Source: Mycobacterium conspicuum (GTDB lineage Bacteria > Actinomycetota > Actinomycetes > Mycobacteriales > Mycobacteriaceae). Taken from it: a stretch of 64,000 nt of DNA. A program made the translations under genes and the position numbers. The notes under the pieces are model-generated. The model was not told the origin of the DNA. It worked only from the letters and a program-made list of their open reading frames with translations, and made no database searches. Below, one piece after another: positions 9,031 to 17,436 of this stretch. How positions within the stretch are numbered: position 1 is the stretch's first letter; the number at the start of each line of letters is the position of its first letter. The stretch covers positions 1,984,001 to 2,048,000 of the forward strand of contig NZ_AP022613.1 in the NCBI RefSeq assembly GCF_010730195.1, in the 5' to 3' direction.

Positions 9031-9188
9031 GACCCCCTCCTGTCTGCGATTGTGCGGTTCGAGGCGACTGCGCCCACGTGGCAGACCGGTCCACCGCAGG
9101 CGATTCGGGGCAGCGCCGCAGTAAGCGGTGCTGCGGGCGCCCGCCGTGCATCATCGCGTCGACCCGTCGTGGAACCCACCGCCACCTC

Positions 9189-10397
9189 TTAGGTGTCGGC
9201 GCCGAACCGGACCGGCAGCGACGTCGGCGATCGGAACACCTGCCCGCGGATGTGGGGATCGTTGCCGTTGGGGTCCAGCCGCAGGTTGGGAAGGCGGTCC
9301 AATAAGAGATTGACCGCAACGCGCATCTCCATGCGGGCCAGGTGCATTCCCAGGCAGACGTGCGGACCGTGACCCCACGAGATCGGGGTCCTGGGTTGAC
9401 GGAACAGGTCGAACCGGTCGGGGTCGGGGTAGCGGTTCTCGTCGCGGTTGGCGGCACCGAGCATCGGCATCACCGAGGACCCGGCGGGGATGGGCACCCC
9501 GGCCAGTTCGGTGTCGCGGGTGGCCACACGCGTGATCGACAGCAGCGGCGCCTCCCACCGCACGGCCTCTTCAATGGCTGCTGACAGCAGTGTGCGGTCG
9601 TCGCGCACGGCGTCGAGCTGATCGGGGTTGGACAGCAGCCCGAACAGCAGGTTGCCCAGTGAGCGGTAGGTGGTTTCCACCCCGGCGGGCAACAACAGAT
9701 GCAGGAAGCAAAAGATTTCCTCATCGGAGAGTTTCTCTCCGTCGATCTCGGCGGCGGCCAGGCCGCTGGTGAGATCGACGCGGGGCTGCTCGCGGCGGGC
9801 CGCAAGGATCGGCACCAGGTAGTCACCCAGCGCCTTGGTGGCTTCGGCGGCGCGCTCGGGATTGACCCCTACTGACAGGAGCGAAATGGACCACCGCTGA
9901 AACTGTGGATAGTCCTTTTGGGGTAGGCCCAGCAGGCCGGCGATGACTCGGCTGGGGTAGGGAAAGGTGAATTCCTTCACCAGATCTGCGCTGCCGCGAT
10001 CGGCGAACGTGTCGATCAGGTCGTTGCCCACGCGCCCCGCCAGCTCGGTTTCCCAGCGCGCCAGCGCTTTAGGGGAAAAGGCCTTGGAGACCAGTGCGCG
10101 GTGGCGGGCGTGCTCGGGCTCGTCCATGCCGACCATGACGTGTTTGCCGATCCCGAAGAAGTCCTTGATGATGGCCGAGGAGAAGGTTTCGTTGTCGCGC
10201 AACAGTTCCTGAATGTCCTCGTGGCGGTACACCATGAAGACCGGTTTGCCCTCCTCGCCGGGCATGACCGAAAAGTCGAGGCGCTGAATGGGTTCGGTGC
10301 GCCGCATCCGCGACAGTTCGGTATAGGGGTCGCGGACGTCGCCGGCCACGGCGTCATCGAAGGACCCGAAGTCCTCCAGATCATCGAATAATTGCAT
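9189..10397 (-). CDS. Cytochrome P450
   Basis: A complete P450 of 402 residues. I-helix AGVETT is at 238-243, ExxR at 277-280, and the heme loop WGHGPHVCLG at 341-350 with Cys348 as ligand. Trp replaces the usual first Phe of the loop, which occurs in some actinobacterial P450s. ATG 10397 is preceded by AAAGG. A 158-bp gap separates it from the downstream SDR; the first gene upstream is an aldehyde-dehydrogenase remnant on the same strand. Substrate unknown. Confidence 0.9.
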   Translation of the reverse strand: MQLFDDLEDFGSFDDAVAGDVRDPYTELSRMRRTEPIQRLDFSVMPGEEGKPVFMVYRHEDIQELLRDNETFSSAIIKDFFGIGKHVMVGMDEPEHARHRALVSKAFSPKALARWETELAGRVGNDLIDTFADRGSADLVKEFTFPYPSRVIAGLLGLPQKDYPQFQRWSISLLSVGVNPERAAEATKALGDYLVPILAARREQPRVDLTSGLAAAEIDGEKLSDEEIFCFLHLLLPAGVETTYRSLGNLLFGLLSNPDQLDAVRDDRTLLSAAIEEAVRWEAPLLSITRVATRDTELAGVPIPAGSSVMPMLGAANRDENRYPDPDRFDLFRQPRTPISWGHGPHVCLGMHLARMEMRVAVNLLLDRLPNLRLDPNGNDPHIRGQVFRSPTSLPVRFGADT

Positions 10398-10410
10398 GCG
10401 CTAAAACCTT

Positions 10411-10625
10411 TCAGCTGGCTGGGTAGGCGACGGACTTCACCTCGGTGGACTGGTCGAACCCGGCGACACCGTTGTGGGGCCGACTCCGCTGGCCTTGAAA
10501 CCCCCGAACGGGGTGTCGGCGCCGTATCCGACTGTGCCGTTGAGTCCGATGAACCCGGTGCGCAGCCGCCGCGCCACGGCCAGTGACCGTTCTAGTGATC
10601 CCGACATCACGTTGCCGGCTTGGCC
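10411..10625 (-). pseudogene. Aldehyde dehydrogenase C-terminal remnant
   Basis: Only the last ~70 codons of an aldehyde dehydrogenase remain. One frame gives SLAVARRLRTGFIGLN followed by PFGGFKASGVG; after a one-base slip the end reads GVAGFDQSTEVKSVAYPAS and a stop. These are the conserved C-terminal oligomerisation motifs of the ALDH superfamily. The catalytic Cys and cofactor domains are deleted. Its place between an SDR and a P450 suggests the ancestral cluster also oxidised an aldehyde to an acid. Confidence 0.8.
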
Positions 10626-10679
10626 GTCGACCAGCTGTCGTCAATGAGCATCCGCGACTCAGACCGACCGGTAACTGCC

Positions 10680-11588
10680 TCAGACACGGTTCTCGCTTTC
10701 CGGGCGTGGCGCTGCGCTCGTGGCCTTGGCGGCGCCGTGCCGTGGAAGGCCCATGGCGATGCGGATGATCTGGTGCATCGCCCTGGCGGGCAAAAGCCGG
10801 TTGAGGATGAGCAGCATTTTGGCGTCGACGCCGACGGCGTGCCGGGCGTAGGGCGCAGTATCGTCGAGGGCTTTGGCCAGTGCGTGCGCGAAACGTCTGG
10901 GCGGGCTGGCCATCCGGATGGCCAGTCGGCCCCGCCGCTCGATGGTGGTGGTCAAGGCGCCGTAGGGTCCGCTGAAGTCGCGGTGGTCCTGCACCCCGGC
11001 GTCGGTGATGATGTCGGTGTCAAACACCCCGGTCACCAGGACGCTGACACCCAGCCCGAACGGCGCGATCTCGGCGGCCAGGGCTTCAGCCCACCGCTCA
11101 GATCCGGCCTTGGACGCCGAGTACGACGCCGTGCAGGGCATCCCGCGGACACCGTTTTCGCTGGCGATCACCACGATGCGGCCGCGTCCGGCGGCGCGCA
11201 TCGAGGGCAGCAGCGCGTTGGTCAGTGCCACCGGGCCGAACAGGTTGGTGGCGAACAGCTGCTGCCACACGTCGAGGTCGAGTTCTTCGACGCAGCCCAC
11301 CGCGGTGATCCCGGCATTGTGCACCACAGCATCCGGGGCTCCAACCGCCTCGAGGATGGCCTTGGCTGCGTTCGTGATCGATGCCGGATCGGTGAGATCG
11401 AGTTGCACGCCGATCAACCGCGAACTGTCGGCGGGGGCCCCGGTGGCATCCAGTATGTTTTGCAGGCCGATCTCCGGTGTGCGCATCGCCGCGACGACTC
11501 GCCATCCGGCCTTGTACAGGTGGGCCGCCGAGGCCAGCCCCAGCCCGCGCGAGGCCCCGGTGATGACGACGCTGCGGGACTTACCCAT
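10680..11588 (-). CDS. SDR-family oxidoreductase
   Basis: A 302-residue SDR. TGASRGLG (10-17) is the nucleotide-binding motif, NAG is at 91-93, and the catalytic set is Ser143, Tyr156 and Lys160 (YSASK). The long C-terminal region with a hydrophobic stretch (LLILNRLLPARAMHQIIRIAMG) resembles retinol/17-beta-HSD-type SDRs that act on lipids. It is the most upstream gene of the minus-strand oxidoreductase run. The 264 bp upstream (11589-11852) contain no recognisable gene. Confidence 0.88.
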   Translation of the reverse strand: MGKSRSVVITGASRGLGLASAAHLYKAGWRVVAAMRTPEIGLQNILDATGAPADSSRLIGVQLDLTDPASITNAAKAILEAVGAPDAVVHNAGITAVGCVEELDLDVWQQLFATNLFGPVALTNALLPSMRAAGRGRIVVIASENGVRGMPCTASYSASKAGSERWAEALAAEIAPFGLGVSVLVTGVFDTDIITDAGVQDHRDFSGPYGALTTTIERRGRLAIRMASPPRRFAHALAKALDDTAPYARHAVGVDAKMLLILNRLLPARAMHQIIRIAMGLPRHGAAKATSAAPRPESENRV

Positions 11589-11852
11589 GGCTGACCTGCA
11601 GCGCGCAGCGTGGACTGTCAGAAACCGTATCGACGGCGCGATGGCTCTGCGATCGGCCCCGTATCCGCGTCGACCCCATCACTGCCCGGCACGGTCTCCG
11701 TTGGCCGGCCGTGTCATAGAAGCTCTGCACGCTGGTCACTTTCGTGTCATCCCTTACTCCCGTAGCGCGGGTCGAATCGGAAAAGCTCGCCGTGAGCGTC
11801 TCCATCGCCACGACGACTCCTTCGCGGCATGTCGGCTCTGCGTGAGACAACC

Positions 11853-12827
11853 TCAGCGACCGCAGGTTTGGGTGGCGCCGGGCACGAAGGACACCAGTCC
11901 GACACCCTGATACCGGGCGACGATGCGCTCGTACTGGCGGCGGTTGCGGGCCAAGGGTGTTTCGGTGATGCGGCGCGGCAGCCGACGGTAGGCCCCGCGC
12001 AGTACCCGGCTGAACACGAGAAATTCGATGTCGTGTCGGCGCGTCCAGGGCATCGGGACCAGGGCGCGGACTCTGGGGTGCATGATGCCGAATCCGAGGA
12101 TGGCCGCAATATGCCCGAAGATCGGGCCCAGAAGGAAATACAGCGGCGCGGTGATCGCCGGCATGTGCGCGGGCCGCCTTGGGTGCAGTGTGGCGGCCAT
12201 GACGATGTCCAAAGCTTCGGTGTGGGTGAGCTTTTCGGCGGCAACATGATCGTAGTAGGCGCACAGCTGTGGATAGCTGGTCGGAAGTTCACGCGCCCGG
12301 CCGGGCATCTGCAAGTCGGCGGTGAGTGCTCGGTAGCGGTCCCAGACGGCCTGATCGCCCGTGTCGTCGAGCTGTTCACCGGTCAGCGCGATGAAGGCGC
12401 CGCGGTGCATGAAGAAGATGCTGATCAGATTCCAGTTCCAGGCCTCGGGGTTGAGCCCGCTGTACCGGATCCCGTCGTGTGTCACGCCTTTGATGTCGCG
12501 GTGCAGCCGCACCAGGCGTTGCATCTCTTCGCGGCGATGGGCGCCGTTCGCCAGCAACGCCACTTGGTCTGACGCCGCCGTGCGCCGTGCCCGCCCATAC
12601 GGGTTGTCGCGGATGCGGGCGGTGTCAACCAGAGAAGCTGACACCATCGGCAGCATCATCTCGTCGAACAGGGCCGGGGAGAACAGTGCCAGCAACCGGG
12701 TTCCCATGATGCGTTCGAAACGGTCGGCCACCGAGGCGGTTGGCGCGTCAGCAAGACACGACGCCGCGGGGTGGTCGTGGATCGGTGCTGATGACGCGAT
12801 CAACACGTCAGGCGATTCAACCGACAT
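11853..12827 (-). CDS. MpaB/DUF2236-family oxygenase
   Basis: A 324-residue member of the MpaB / latex-clearing-protein (DUF2236) family, putative heme-dependent oxygenases that cleave or oxidise hydrophobic chains. The family signature is visible around residues 100-135: RLHRDIKGVTHDG, with the conserved His, followed by YSGLNPEAWNW. Hydrophobic stretches near residues 225-250 suggest membrane contact. It is divergent from a TetR gene, and the 24-bp palindrome at 12868-12891 lies 41 bp upstream of its ATG, so that TetR probably controls it. Substrate not predictable. Confidence 0.8.
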   Translation of the reverse strand: MSVESPDVLIASSAPIHDHPAASCLADAPTASVADRFERIMGTRLLALFSPALFDEMMLPMVSASLVDTARIRDNPYGRARRTAASDQVALLANGAHRREEMQRLVRLHRDIKGVTHDGIRYSGLNPEAWNWNLISIFFMHRGAFIALTGEQLDDTGDQAVWDRYRALTADLQMPGRARELPTSYPQLCAYYDHVAAEKLTHTEALDIVMAATLHPRRPAHMPAITAPLYFLLGPIFGHIAAILGFGIMHPRVRALVPMPWTRRHDIEFLVFSRVLRGAYRRLPRRITETPLARNRRQYERIVARYQGVGLVSFVPGATQTCGR

Positions 12828-12867
12828 GAGGCCTCTCCCTCAGATCTGGGCAGATCTGGCGCAGCGC

Positions 12868-12891
12868 GACACCAGAATATATTCTGGTGTC
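12868..12891. promoter_or_regulatory. Perfect 24-bp palindromic operator
   Basis: GACACCAGAATA is followed immediately by its exact reverse complement. The site lies in the intergenic space between the divergent DUF2236 oxygenase (start 12827) and the TetR gene (start 12943), the classical layout for TetR autoregulation. A decayed copy and an exact 10-base half-site precede the AveC genes at 1775-1813. Confidence 0.8.
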
Positions 12892-12942
12892 AGATTGCAC
12901 CAAACAGTCCGAAGGGTCAAGGGCTCTGGGATACTTTTTGCG

Positions 12943-13605
12943 ATGACTTCTGTTGCGCGCTCTTACGGTGGCGTCACTGCCGAGCGGCGTCGCGCCACCC
13001 GGCGTGCGGCGCTGCTGGAGGCGGCCCTGGACCTCTTCGCCGAATACGGTGCGCGCGCGGTGTCTAAACGTGCGGTGTGTTCACGCGCGCGACTCAACGA
13101 CCGATATTTCTACGAGCACTTCACCGATTCCGACGCACTGCTAGAAGCCATGGTCAGGGATCAGACCACCGCCGGGCTGGAGGCAGTCGGCGCCGCTGCC
13201 AATGGTGTCGGTTCCGATGTCGGCGCGCAGATCCGCGCCACCGCTGCTGCGTCGCTGGTATTTCTCACTGCCGATCCGCGCCGTGGCCAATTGCTGTTGC
13301 GCTCGCACACCTCCGACGTGATGCAGCGTGCGCGCGTGGACAGCACTCGGGCGATCGCCAACGCGATGACCGCGATGCTCACCGATACGGCCACCACTGG
13401 ACCTGCTAGCCGGCTGGATACCGAGATGGCGTCGTTTGCGTTGGTCAGCGGTGCGATGGAAGTGATCGCCGGCTGGCTGCGCGGTGATTTCGCCACCGAC
13501 CAAGATCACGTCGCTGACACCGTTGCCGGGCTGTTACTGGCCATCCCCGACATCGCGGCCGCGTTGCCAGCCGTCTCGGCGAACAGCATTCCACTGCGCC
13601 GGTGA
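12943..13605 (+). CDS. TetR-family transcriptional regulator
   Basis: A 220-residue TetR repressor. The DNA-binding domain spans about residues 18-65 (RAALLEAALDLFAEYGARAVS, then a recognition helix leading to NDRYFYEHF); the rest is the ligand-binding helical bundle. ATG 12943 is chosen because it lies just upstream of the HTH and downstream of the palindrome; an open frame runs further upstream but crosses the operator. It probably represses itself and the divergent oxygenase, and possibly the AveC genes. Effector unknown. Confidence 0.9.
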   Translation: MTSVARSYGGVTAERRRATRRAALLEAALDLFAEYGARAVSKRAVCSRARLNDRYFYEHFTDSDALLEAMVRDQTTAGLEAVGAAANGVGSDVGAQIRATAAASLVFLTADPRRGQLLLRSHTSDVMQRARVDSTRAIANAMTAMLTDTATTGPASRLDTEMASFALVSGAMEVIAGWLRGDFATDQDHVADTVAGLLLAIPDIAAALPAVSANSIPLRR

Positions 13606-13609
13606 GCTG

Positions 13610-14020
13610 TTAGGCGGTGGGCACCAGCGCCGAGATGTCCTCGCCTTGCAGGATTTTGACGGTCAGGTTGACGTCGAAGTAGTCGGTCCAGCGGGTGATT
13701 GTGCCGTCCTCGTCGACCACGAATGTTCCCATCACCGGCACGCCCGGTTTGGATCCGTCGGGGGCCTGAATGTAATCGAGTCGTTCAGTGAGAACGATCG
13801 GACCGTCGTGGGCGATGTTGACGATCTCAAACGCATAGGCGTCGGGAAACATGGAGAACTGGGCGGCCATATTTTCCACGATGGCGTCGGCGCCCACGGT
13901 GGCGGGCATGCCGACGTTCTGATATACCGCACCGTCGGCCAACAGCGGGCGCAGCGCCTCGGCGTCGCGTTTTTCCATCAGCGCGCAGAACTGGCGGACG
14001 ACATCAACGGGATGAGGCAT
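13610..14020 (-). CDS. Limonene-1,2-epoxide-hydrolase-like / SnoaL-fold protein
   Basis: A 136-residue cone-fold protein starting at ATG 14020 after CCGGAGG. The features needed for limonene-epoxide-hydrolase chemistry are visible: YQNVGMPATVG near residue 40, the Arg-Asp pair in LTERLDYI (residues ~78-85), and an Asp in ITRWTDYFD (~108-116). These correspond to the Asp-Arg-Asp catalytic set of Rhodococcus LEH. It would hydrate an epoxide to a diol, plausible downstream of P450 epoxidation in this cluster (inference). Divergent from the TetR at 14115. Confidence 0.75.
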   Translation of the reverse strand: MPHPVDVVRQFCALMEKRDAEALRPLLADGAVYQNVGMPATVGADAIVENMAAQFSMFPDAYAFEIVNIAHDGPIVLTERLDYIQAPDGSKPGVPVMGTFVVDEDGTITRWTDYFDVNLTVKILQGEDISALVPTA

Positions 14021-14076
14021 CAGCAACCTCCGGTGAGCTACAGGGGAACGGACAAACGGGTGTTTAAATGCAGACG

Positions 14077-14089
14077 GTAGGTCACCTAC
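14077..14089. promoter_or_regulatory. 13-bp palindrome between LEH-like and TetR genes
   Basis: GTAGGT-C-ACCTAC is a perfect inverted repeat with one central base. It sits 25 bp upstream of the TetR start (14115) and 57 bp upstream of the divergent LEH-like start (14020), so it is a good candidate autoregulatory operator. Confidence 0.6.
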
Positions 14090-14114
14090 AACCAGTATGC
14101 AATAGGCTGGTGGC

Positions 14115-14765
14115 GTGGCCGCTGGTCGGGAACGTTTCGACACCAAGGCGCGGCGCACCGCGCAGGCTGAGGCCACCCGTGCAGCGTTGATCGACGCTGC
14201 GCGTGAACTTTTCGTCGAGAAGGGCTACCACGACACCGGGACCGAGGAGATCGTGCTGGCCGCCGGTGTGGGGACGCGCGGAGCGTTGTATCACCACTTC
14301 ACCGATAAAAAGGCGCTGTTTGAGGCCGTCTTCCTGACGGTCGAAGAAGAACTCGTGATGGCGGCAGCGCAGAAGCTCACCGGCGATGCGGATCTGTCGG
14401 CGCTGGACGTGCTGCGACGCGGCCTGCTCGGCTTCCTCGACGCCTCTTTGACCAAGCCCGTGCAACGGATCCTGCTCATCGACGGACCGGTGGTGCTGGG
14501 CTGGCAGCGCTGGCGCGAGCTGGAAAGCCACTACGGCCTGGGCGCTATTAACGCCATGCTGCAACGCGCCGCCGACGAGGGCGACCTCGCCGCGGCACCG
14601 TCGATCGACGTGCTCGCACATCTGCTGCTCGCGGCCGCCGACGAGGCCGCGCTGTTCATCGCCAACGCCACCGATCAGGTCGCAGCGCGCGATCGAGCGG
14701 TGCACACCCTGGATGCACTCGTCGAAGGATTGCGCAACACCGACCGCGCGACCGCTCATGATTGA
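14115..14765 (+). CDS. TetR-family transcriptional regulator
   Basis: A 216-residue TetR protein starting at GTG 14115. The N-terminal HTH is clear (RAALIDAARELFVEKGYHDT; recognition region VGTRGALYHHFTDK, ending about residue 66). The C-terminal domain resembles the TetR_C group with conserved WRELE and LLLAAADEAALFI segments. It is flanked by two palindromes: 14077-14089 upstream, and 14769-14785 immediately after its stop, before the hydrolase-methyltransferase pair. Ligand unknown. Confidence 0.9.
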   Translation: MAAGRERFDTKARRTAQAEATRAALIDAARELFVEKGYHDTGTEEIVLAAGVGTRGALYHHFTDKKALFEAVFLTVEEELVMAAAQKLTGDADLSALDVLRRGLLGFLDASLTKPVQRILLIDGPVVLGWQRWRELESHYGLGAINAMLQRAADEGDLAAAPSIDVLAHLLLAAADEAALFIANATDQVAARDRAVHTLDALVEGLRNTDRATAHD

Positions 14766-14768
14766 CCC

Positions 14769-14785
14769 ACATACAGGCTGTATGT
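14769..14785. promoter_or_regulatory. 17-bp perfect palindrome before the hydrolase-methyltransferase pair
   Basis: ACATACAG-G-CTGTATGT is a perfect inverted repeat with a single central base. It starts 4 bp after the TetR stop and ends 57 bp before the hydrolase ATG (14843). Form and place fit a TetR operator controlling the downstream two-gene unit. Confidence 0.65.
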
Positions 14786-14842
14786 AGGCTCGCACGTCAC
14801 GCGGCAGATCTCATGGAAGAAGCTGCCGTCAAAGGAGGCGTG

Positions 14843-15679
14843 ATGGGCAACAGCTGCACCGTGGATGGCGCAGTCGTCGACTTCACCGACACCGGATCGG
14901 GGCCAGTCGTGGTGTTCGTGCACGGCGTTTACGTCAGCGGGGCGATTTGGCAGCGGGTGGTCGCAGCACTGGGGGAGCGGGTGCGCTGCATCGTGCCGAC
15001 CTGGCCGCTGGGTGCCCATCTGCCGGTCGCCCGTGATGTCGACCTGGGTGCCGGCGCCGCGGCGAGGCGCATCGTGGCCTTTCTCGACCAGCTCGACCTG
15101 CACGATGTCACGGTGGTGGCCAACGACACCGGCGGCGGGCTGGTGCTGGCCGCGCTGGGCGACCCGTCGCTGGACGTGTCGCGCATCGCCAGCCTGGTCT
15201 TCACTAACTGTGACAGCTACGAGCACTTCCCGCCTGGCCAGTTCAAGCTCGTCGTGCAGTTGTGCCGACGAAGTCCCGCCGTGGGCCGAGCGGTACTCGC
15301 CATGCTGGCCAGCGCGGTGGGTCAGAACGTGTTCCTGCGGGCGGTGTGTCGCACGCGACTGTCCGCGGGAGAACGCGCCGAGCTGTTCGGTGCCTTCCTG
15401 ACCAACGCCACCACGCGTGCGCAAGCCGCCACCGTCACAGCGTCGTTGGATCCGGCGCTGACCCTGCGGGCGGTCGACGCGATCCAGCGCTTCGACAAGC
15501 CGGTGGCCGTGGTGTGGGGCACCGATGATAAATTGTTTCCCTTCTCCGATGCCGAGCGGCTCGCCCGTGATTTCCCTCGGGCCACGCTCATCAAGATCGC
15601 GCGCAGTCTCGCTTACGTGATGATCGATGCACCCGAGGAACTGGCCAGCGCCATCGTCGACATCGCGGCCGCGTCATGA
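14843..15679 (+). CDS. Alpha/beta hydrolase with Asp nucleophile and no catalytic His
   Basis: A 278-residue alpha/beta-hydrolase-fold protein. ATG 14843 follows AAAGGAGG; upstream in-frame starts lack such a site. The oxyanion region is VFVHGVYVSG, and the nucleophile elbow ANDTGGG has Asp where esterases have Ser, as in haloalkane dehalogenases and epoxide hydrolases. The acid motif WGTDDKLFP is present. The expected His near the C-terminus is Tyr (IARSLAYVMIDAPEE, where relatives have GHF before the D-x-PEE segment), a change reachable by one base. It may be inactive or use other chemistry. The stop overlaps the methyltransferase ATG (ATGA). Confidence 0.8.
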   Translation: MGNSCTVDGAVVDFTDTGSGPVVVFVHGVYVSGAIWQRVVAALGERVRCIVPTWPLGAHLPVARDVDLGAGAAARRIVAFLDQLDLHDVTVVANDTGGGLVLAALGDPSLDVSRIASLVFTNCDSYEHFPPGQFKLVVQLCRRSPAVGRAVLAMLASAVGQNVFLRAVCRTRLSAGERAELFGAFLTNATTRAQAATVTASLDPALTLRAVDAIQRFDKPVAVVWGTDDKLFPFSDAERLARDFPRATLIKIARSLAYVMIDAPEELASAIVDIAAAS

Positions 15680-16623
15680 CCGGCAACGATGGCTGGGATG
15701 TCACCACCAATCTCGGAACCACCGCGCTGGGGGTGGCGGCCCAGCGGGCCGCCGAGACAGCCCAGAACGATCCGCTGTTTCGTGACGAGTTCGCCGCGGT
15801 GCTGGTCGCGGCCGTCGACGAGCCCGGTTGGCAGATGATGGCCTCCGGTGACCTGTCCTGGATGGGTCCCGAAGATGACAACGGCCGCCGGGCAGCCACG
15901 AGCGGGCGCGATTACGTCGCCAGCAGAACCGTGCATTTCGATGACTTCCTCGCCGCCGCCGTCACCGCGGGAATCCGTCAGGTGGTCATCCTCGCTGCCG
16001 GTCTCGATGCCCGGTCGTATCGCCTGAACAGCCTGTCCGGGGTGGTGGTCTACGAAGTGGATCAACCCAGCATCCTGGGTTTCAAGCACACCGTGTTGCA
16101 GGCTCATGGCGCGGTACCGGTGGCGGATATGCGCGCGGTGCCGGTCGATCTTCGCGACGACGAGTGGCACTCAGCGCTGAGCGCGGCGGGCTTTGATGCC
16201 TCGGCGTCCACGGCGTGGCTGGTCGAAGGGCTGCTTCCGTACCTGTCGTCTGCCGATCAGGAGCACCTCTTCGACCGGGTACTCGGGCTCAGCGCCGAGG
16301 GTAGCTGTATCGCGGCGGACGCCTATCCCAGTGCGTCGACCCATCTCGGTGAGGATCGGATGAGCAGCTGGCGGCACGGGGCCGCTGAGATCCGCGACAA
16401 GATCGGCGTCGCCATGGACGTGGCGGCCTACATCAAGCACGAGGACCTCACCGACATTGCCGATTGGCTTGCGCGCCGCGGATGGATCGTCGACGCCCTC
16501 GACAGCCGCGAGCTGATGGCGCGCCTCGGGCGCGCTCTGCCTGCCGACCTGATCGGTGTCCTTCCGATCAGCTCCCTGATCACCGCCACAATGCCTCCGG
16601 GATCTGCCCTGACCAGCCCATGA
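15676..16623 (+). CDS. SAM-dependent methyltransferase, UPF0677 family
   Basis: A 315-residue member of the family of class I methyltransferases expanded in mycobacteria (TIGR00027/UPF0677, leucine-carboxymethyltransferase-like). Typical features are the N-terminal ALGVAAQRAAET block, RTVHFDDF, the SAM-binding strand with VVILAAGLDARSYRL, then VYEVDQP, and the acidic-loop region AWLVEGLLPYL. It overlaps the upstream hydrolase by ATGA, so the two are co-translated. The methyl acceptor is unknown; a small carboxylate or lipid intermediate of the local pathway is conceivable. Confidence 0.88.
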   Translation: MTGNDGWDVTTNLGTTALGVAAQRAAETAQNDPLFRDEFAAVLVAAVDEPGWQMMASGDLSWMGPEDDNGRRAATSGRDYVASRTVHFDDFLAAAVTAGIRQVVILAAGLDARSYRLNSLSGVVVYEVDQPSILGFKHTVLQAHGAVPVADMRAVPVDLRDDEWHSALSAAGFDASASTAWLVEGLLPYLSSADQEHLFDRVLGLSAEGSCIAADAYPSASTHLGEDRMSSWRHGAAEIRDKIGVAMDVAAYIKHEDLTDIADWLARRGWIVDALDSRELMARLGRALPADLIGVLPISSLITATMPPGSALTSP

Positions 16624-16697
16624 CGTCTACAGCCGCATTTCGTGACTGGTCACCGCGGTGATTCATTCGGCATGTTCGGTCGCGCCGTTCTTGGCTT

Positions 16698-17363
16698 TCA
16701 GTCGCAGCGATGCAGGAAACCGTGCAGGATCGCTTGGACGAGTTCGTCGACGATCGCCTCACGGGAAGGCTGGTTGGCCCCGAAGAAGGTCGAGCGCAAA
16801 GCGACCATGCCGGCGATCGTTGCGACCGTGGTGTGCGCGGGCAGCTCGGGCCGACCGGCCCGCAACCCGCGCAGACGCATGCCCTCAGCGCTGATCTGAC
16901 CGAGCACGCCGAGCGCCCGCGTGATGTCGGCGATACCCGCGTCGGTGATCTCGTCCTCGCTGAGCGTCTCCGATGCGACGAGCGTCAGCAGAAGCCCTCG
17001 ATGTTCGACGACCACGTCGTAGAGCTGTCCGACGAAATGTCTTGCCAATTCCTCTTCGCCGGTTTCGTCGGGGACCACTGATTGCCACGTTCGGCCGAAT
17101 TCGTCGACGAAATCGGTGAACGGTAGGACGAGGGCTTCCCGGAACAGTCCGGCTTTTGAGCCGAAGTTGCGGAACAGCAGGTACTCGTTAACGTCAGCGG
17201 CTTCGGCGATCTCGCGTGTCGTGGTGCTGCGGTAGTCCTTGCGAGCGAACAGCTCACGCGCGGCATCCAGGAGAAGTCGGCGCGGCTCACCGCGGGGCCG
17301 GCGCAAGGCCTGTACCGGCGCATCTGCCGTTGCCCGATCCTTGGCGGAAGGTCGCTGGGGCAC
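16698..17363 (-). CDS. TetR-family transcriptional regulator
   Basis: A 221-residue TetR protein. GTG 17363 is preferred because AAGGAGAG precedes it; the frame stays open to ATG 17408. The HTH is at the N-terminus (LLLDAARELFARKDYRSTTT, recognition segment ADVNEYLLFRNFGSK), and the C-terminal half is the ligand-binding bundle. It is divergent from the AveC/P450 unit starting at 17492, and the shared intergenic region has a palindrome at 17437-17452, so it probably represses that unit. Confidence 0.88.
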   Translation of the reverse strand: MPQRPSAKDRATADAPVQALRRPRGEPRRLLLDAARELFARKDYRSTTTREIAEAADVNEYLLFRNFGSKAGLFREALVLPFTDFVDEFGRTWQSVVPDETGEEELARHFVGQLYDVVVEHRGLLLTLVASETLSEDEITDAGIADITRALGVLGQISAEGMRLRGLRAGRPELPAHTTVATIAGMVALRSTFFGANQPSREAIVDELVQAILHGFLHRCD

Positions 17364-17436
17364 GGTTGTTCTCTCCTTGGACCGCGCTGAGCGGTTGACG
17401 GCATTCACGATAGTCGGCCTTGACCAACCGCCTTAG

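Noticed and set aside
11581..12264. Minus-strand ORF overlapping the DUF2236 gene and the 11.6-11.85 kb gap
   Set aside because: Out-of-frame shadow of the oxygenase with no domain in its unique part; the gap seems non-coding.
12361..12942. Upstream extension of the TetR frame by 194 codons
   Set aside because: It is antisense to the DUF2236 oxygenase and crosses the palindromic operator.
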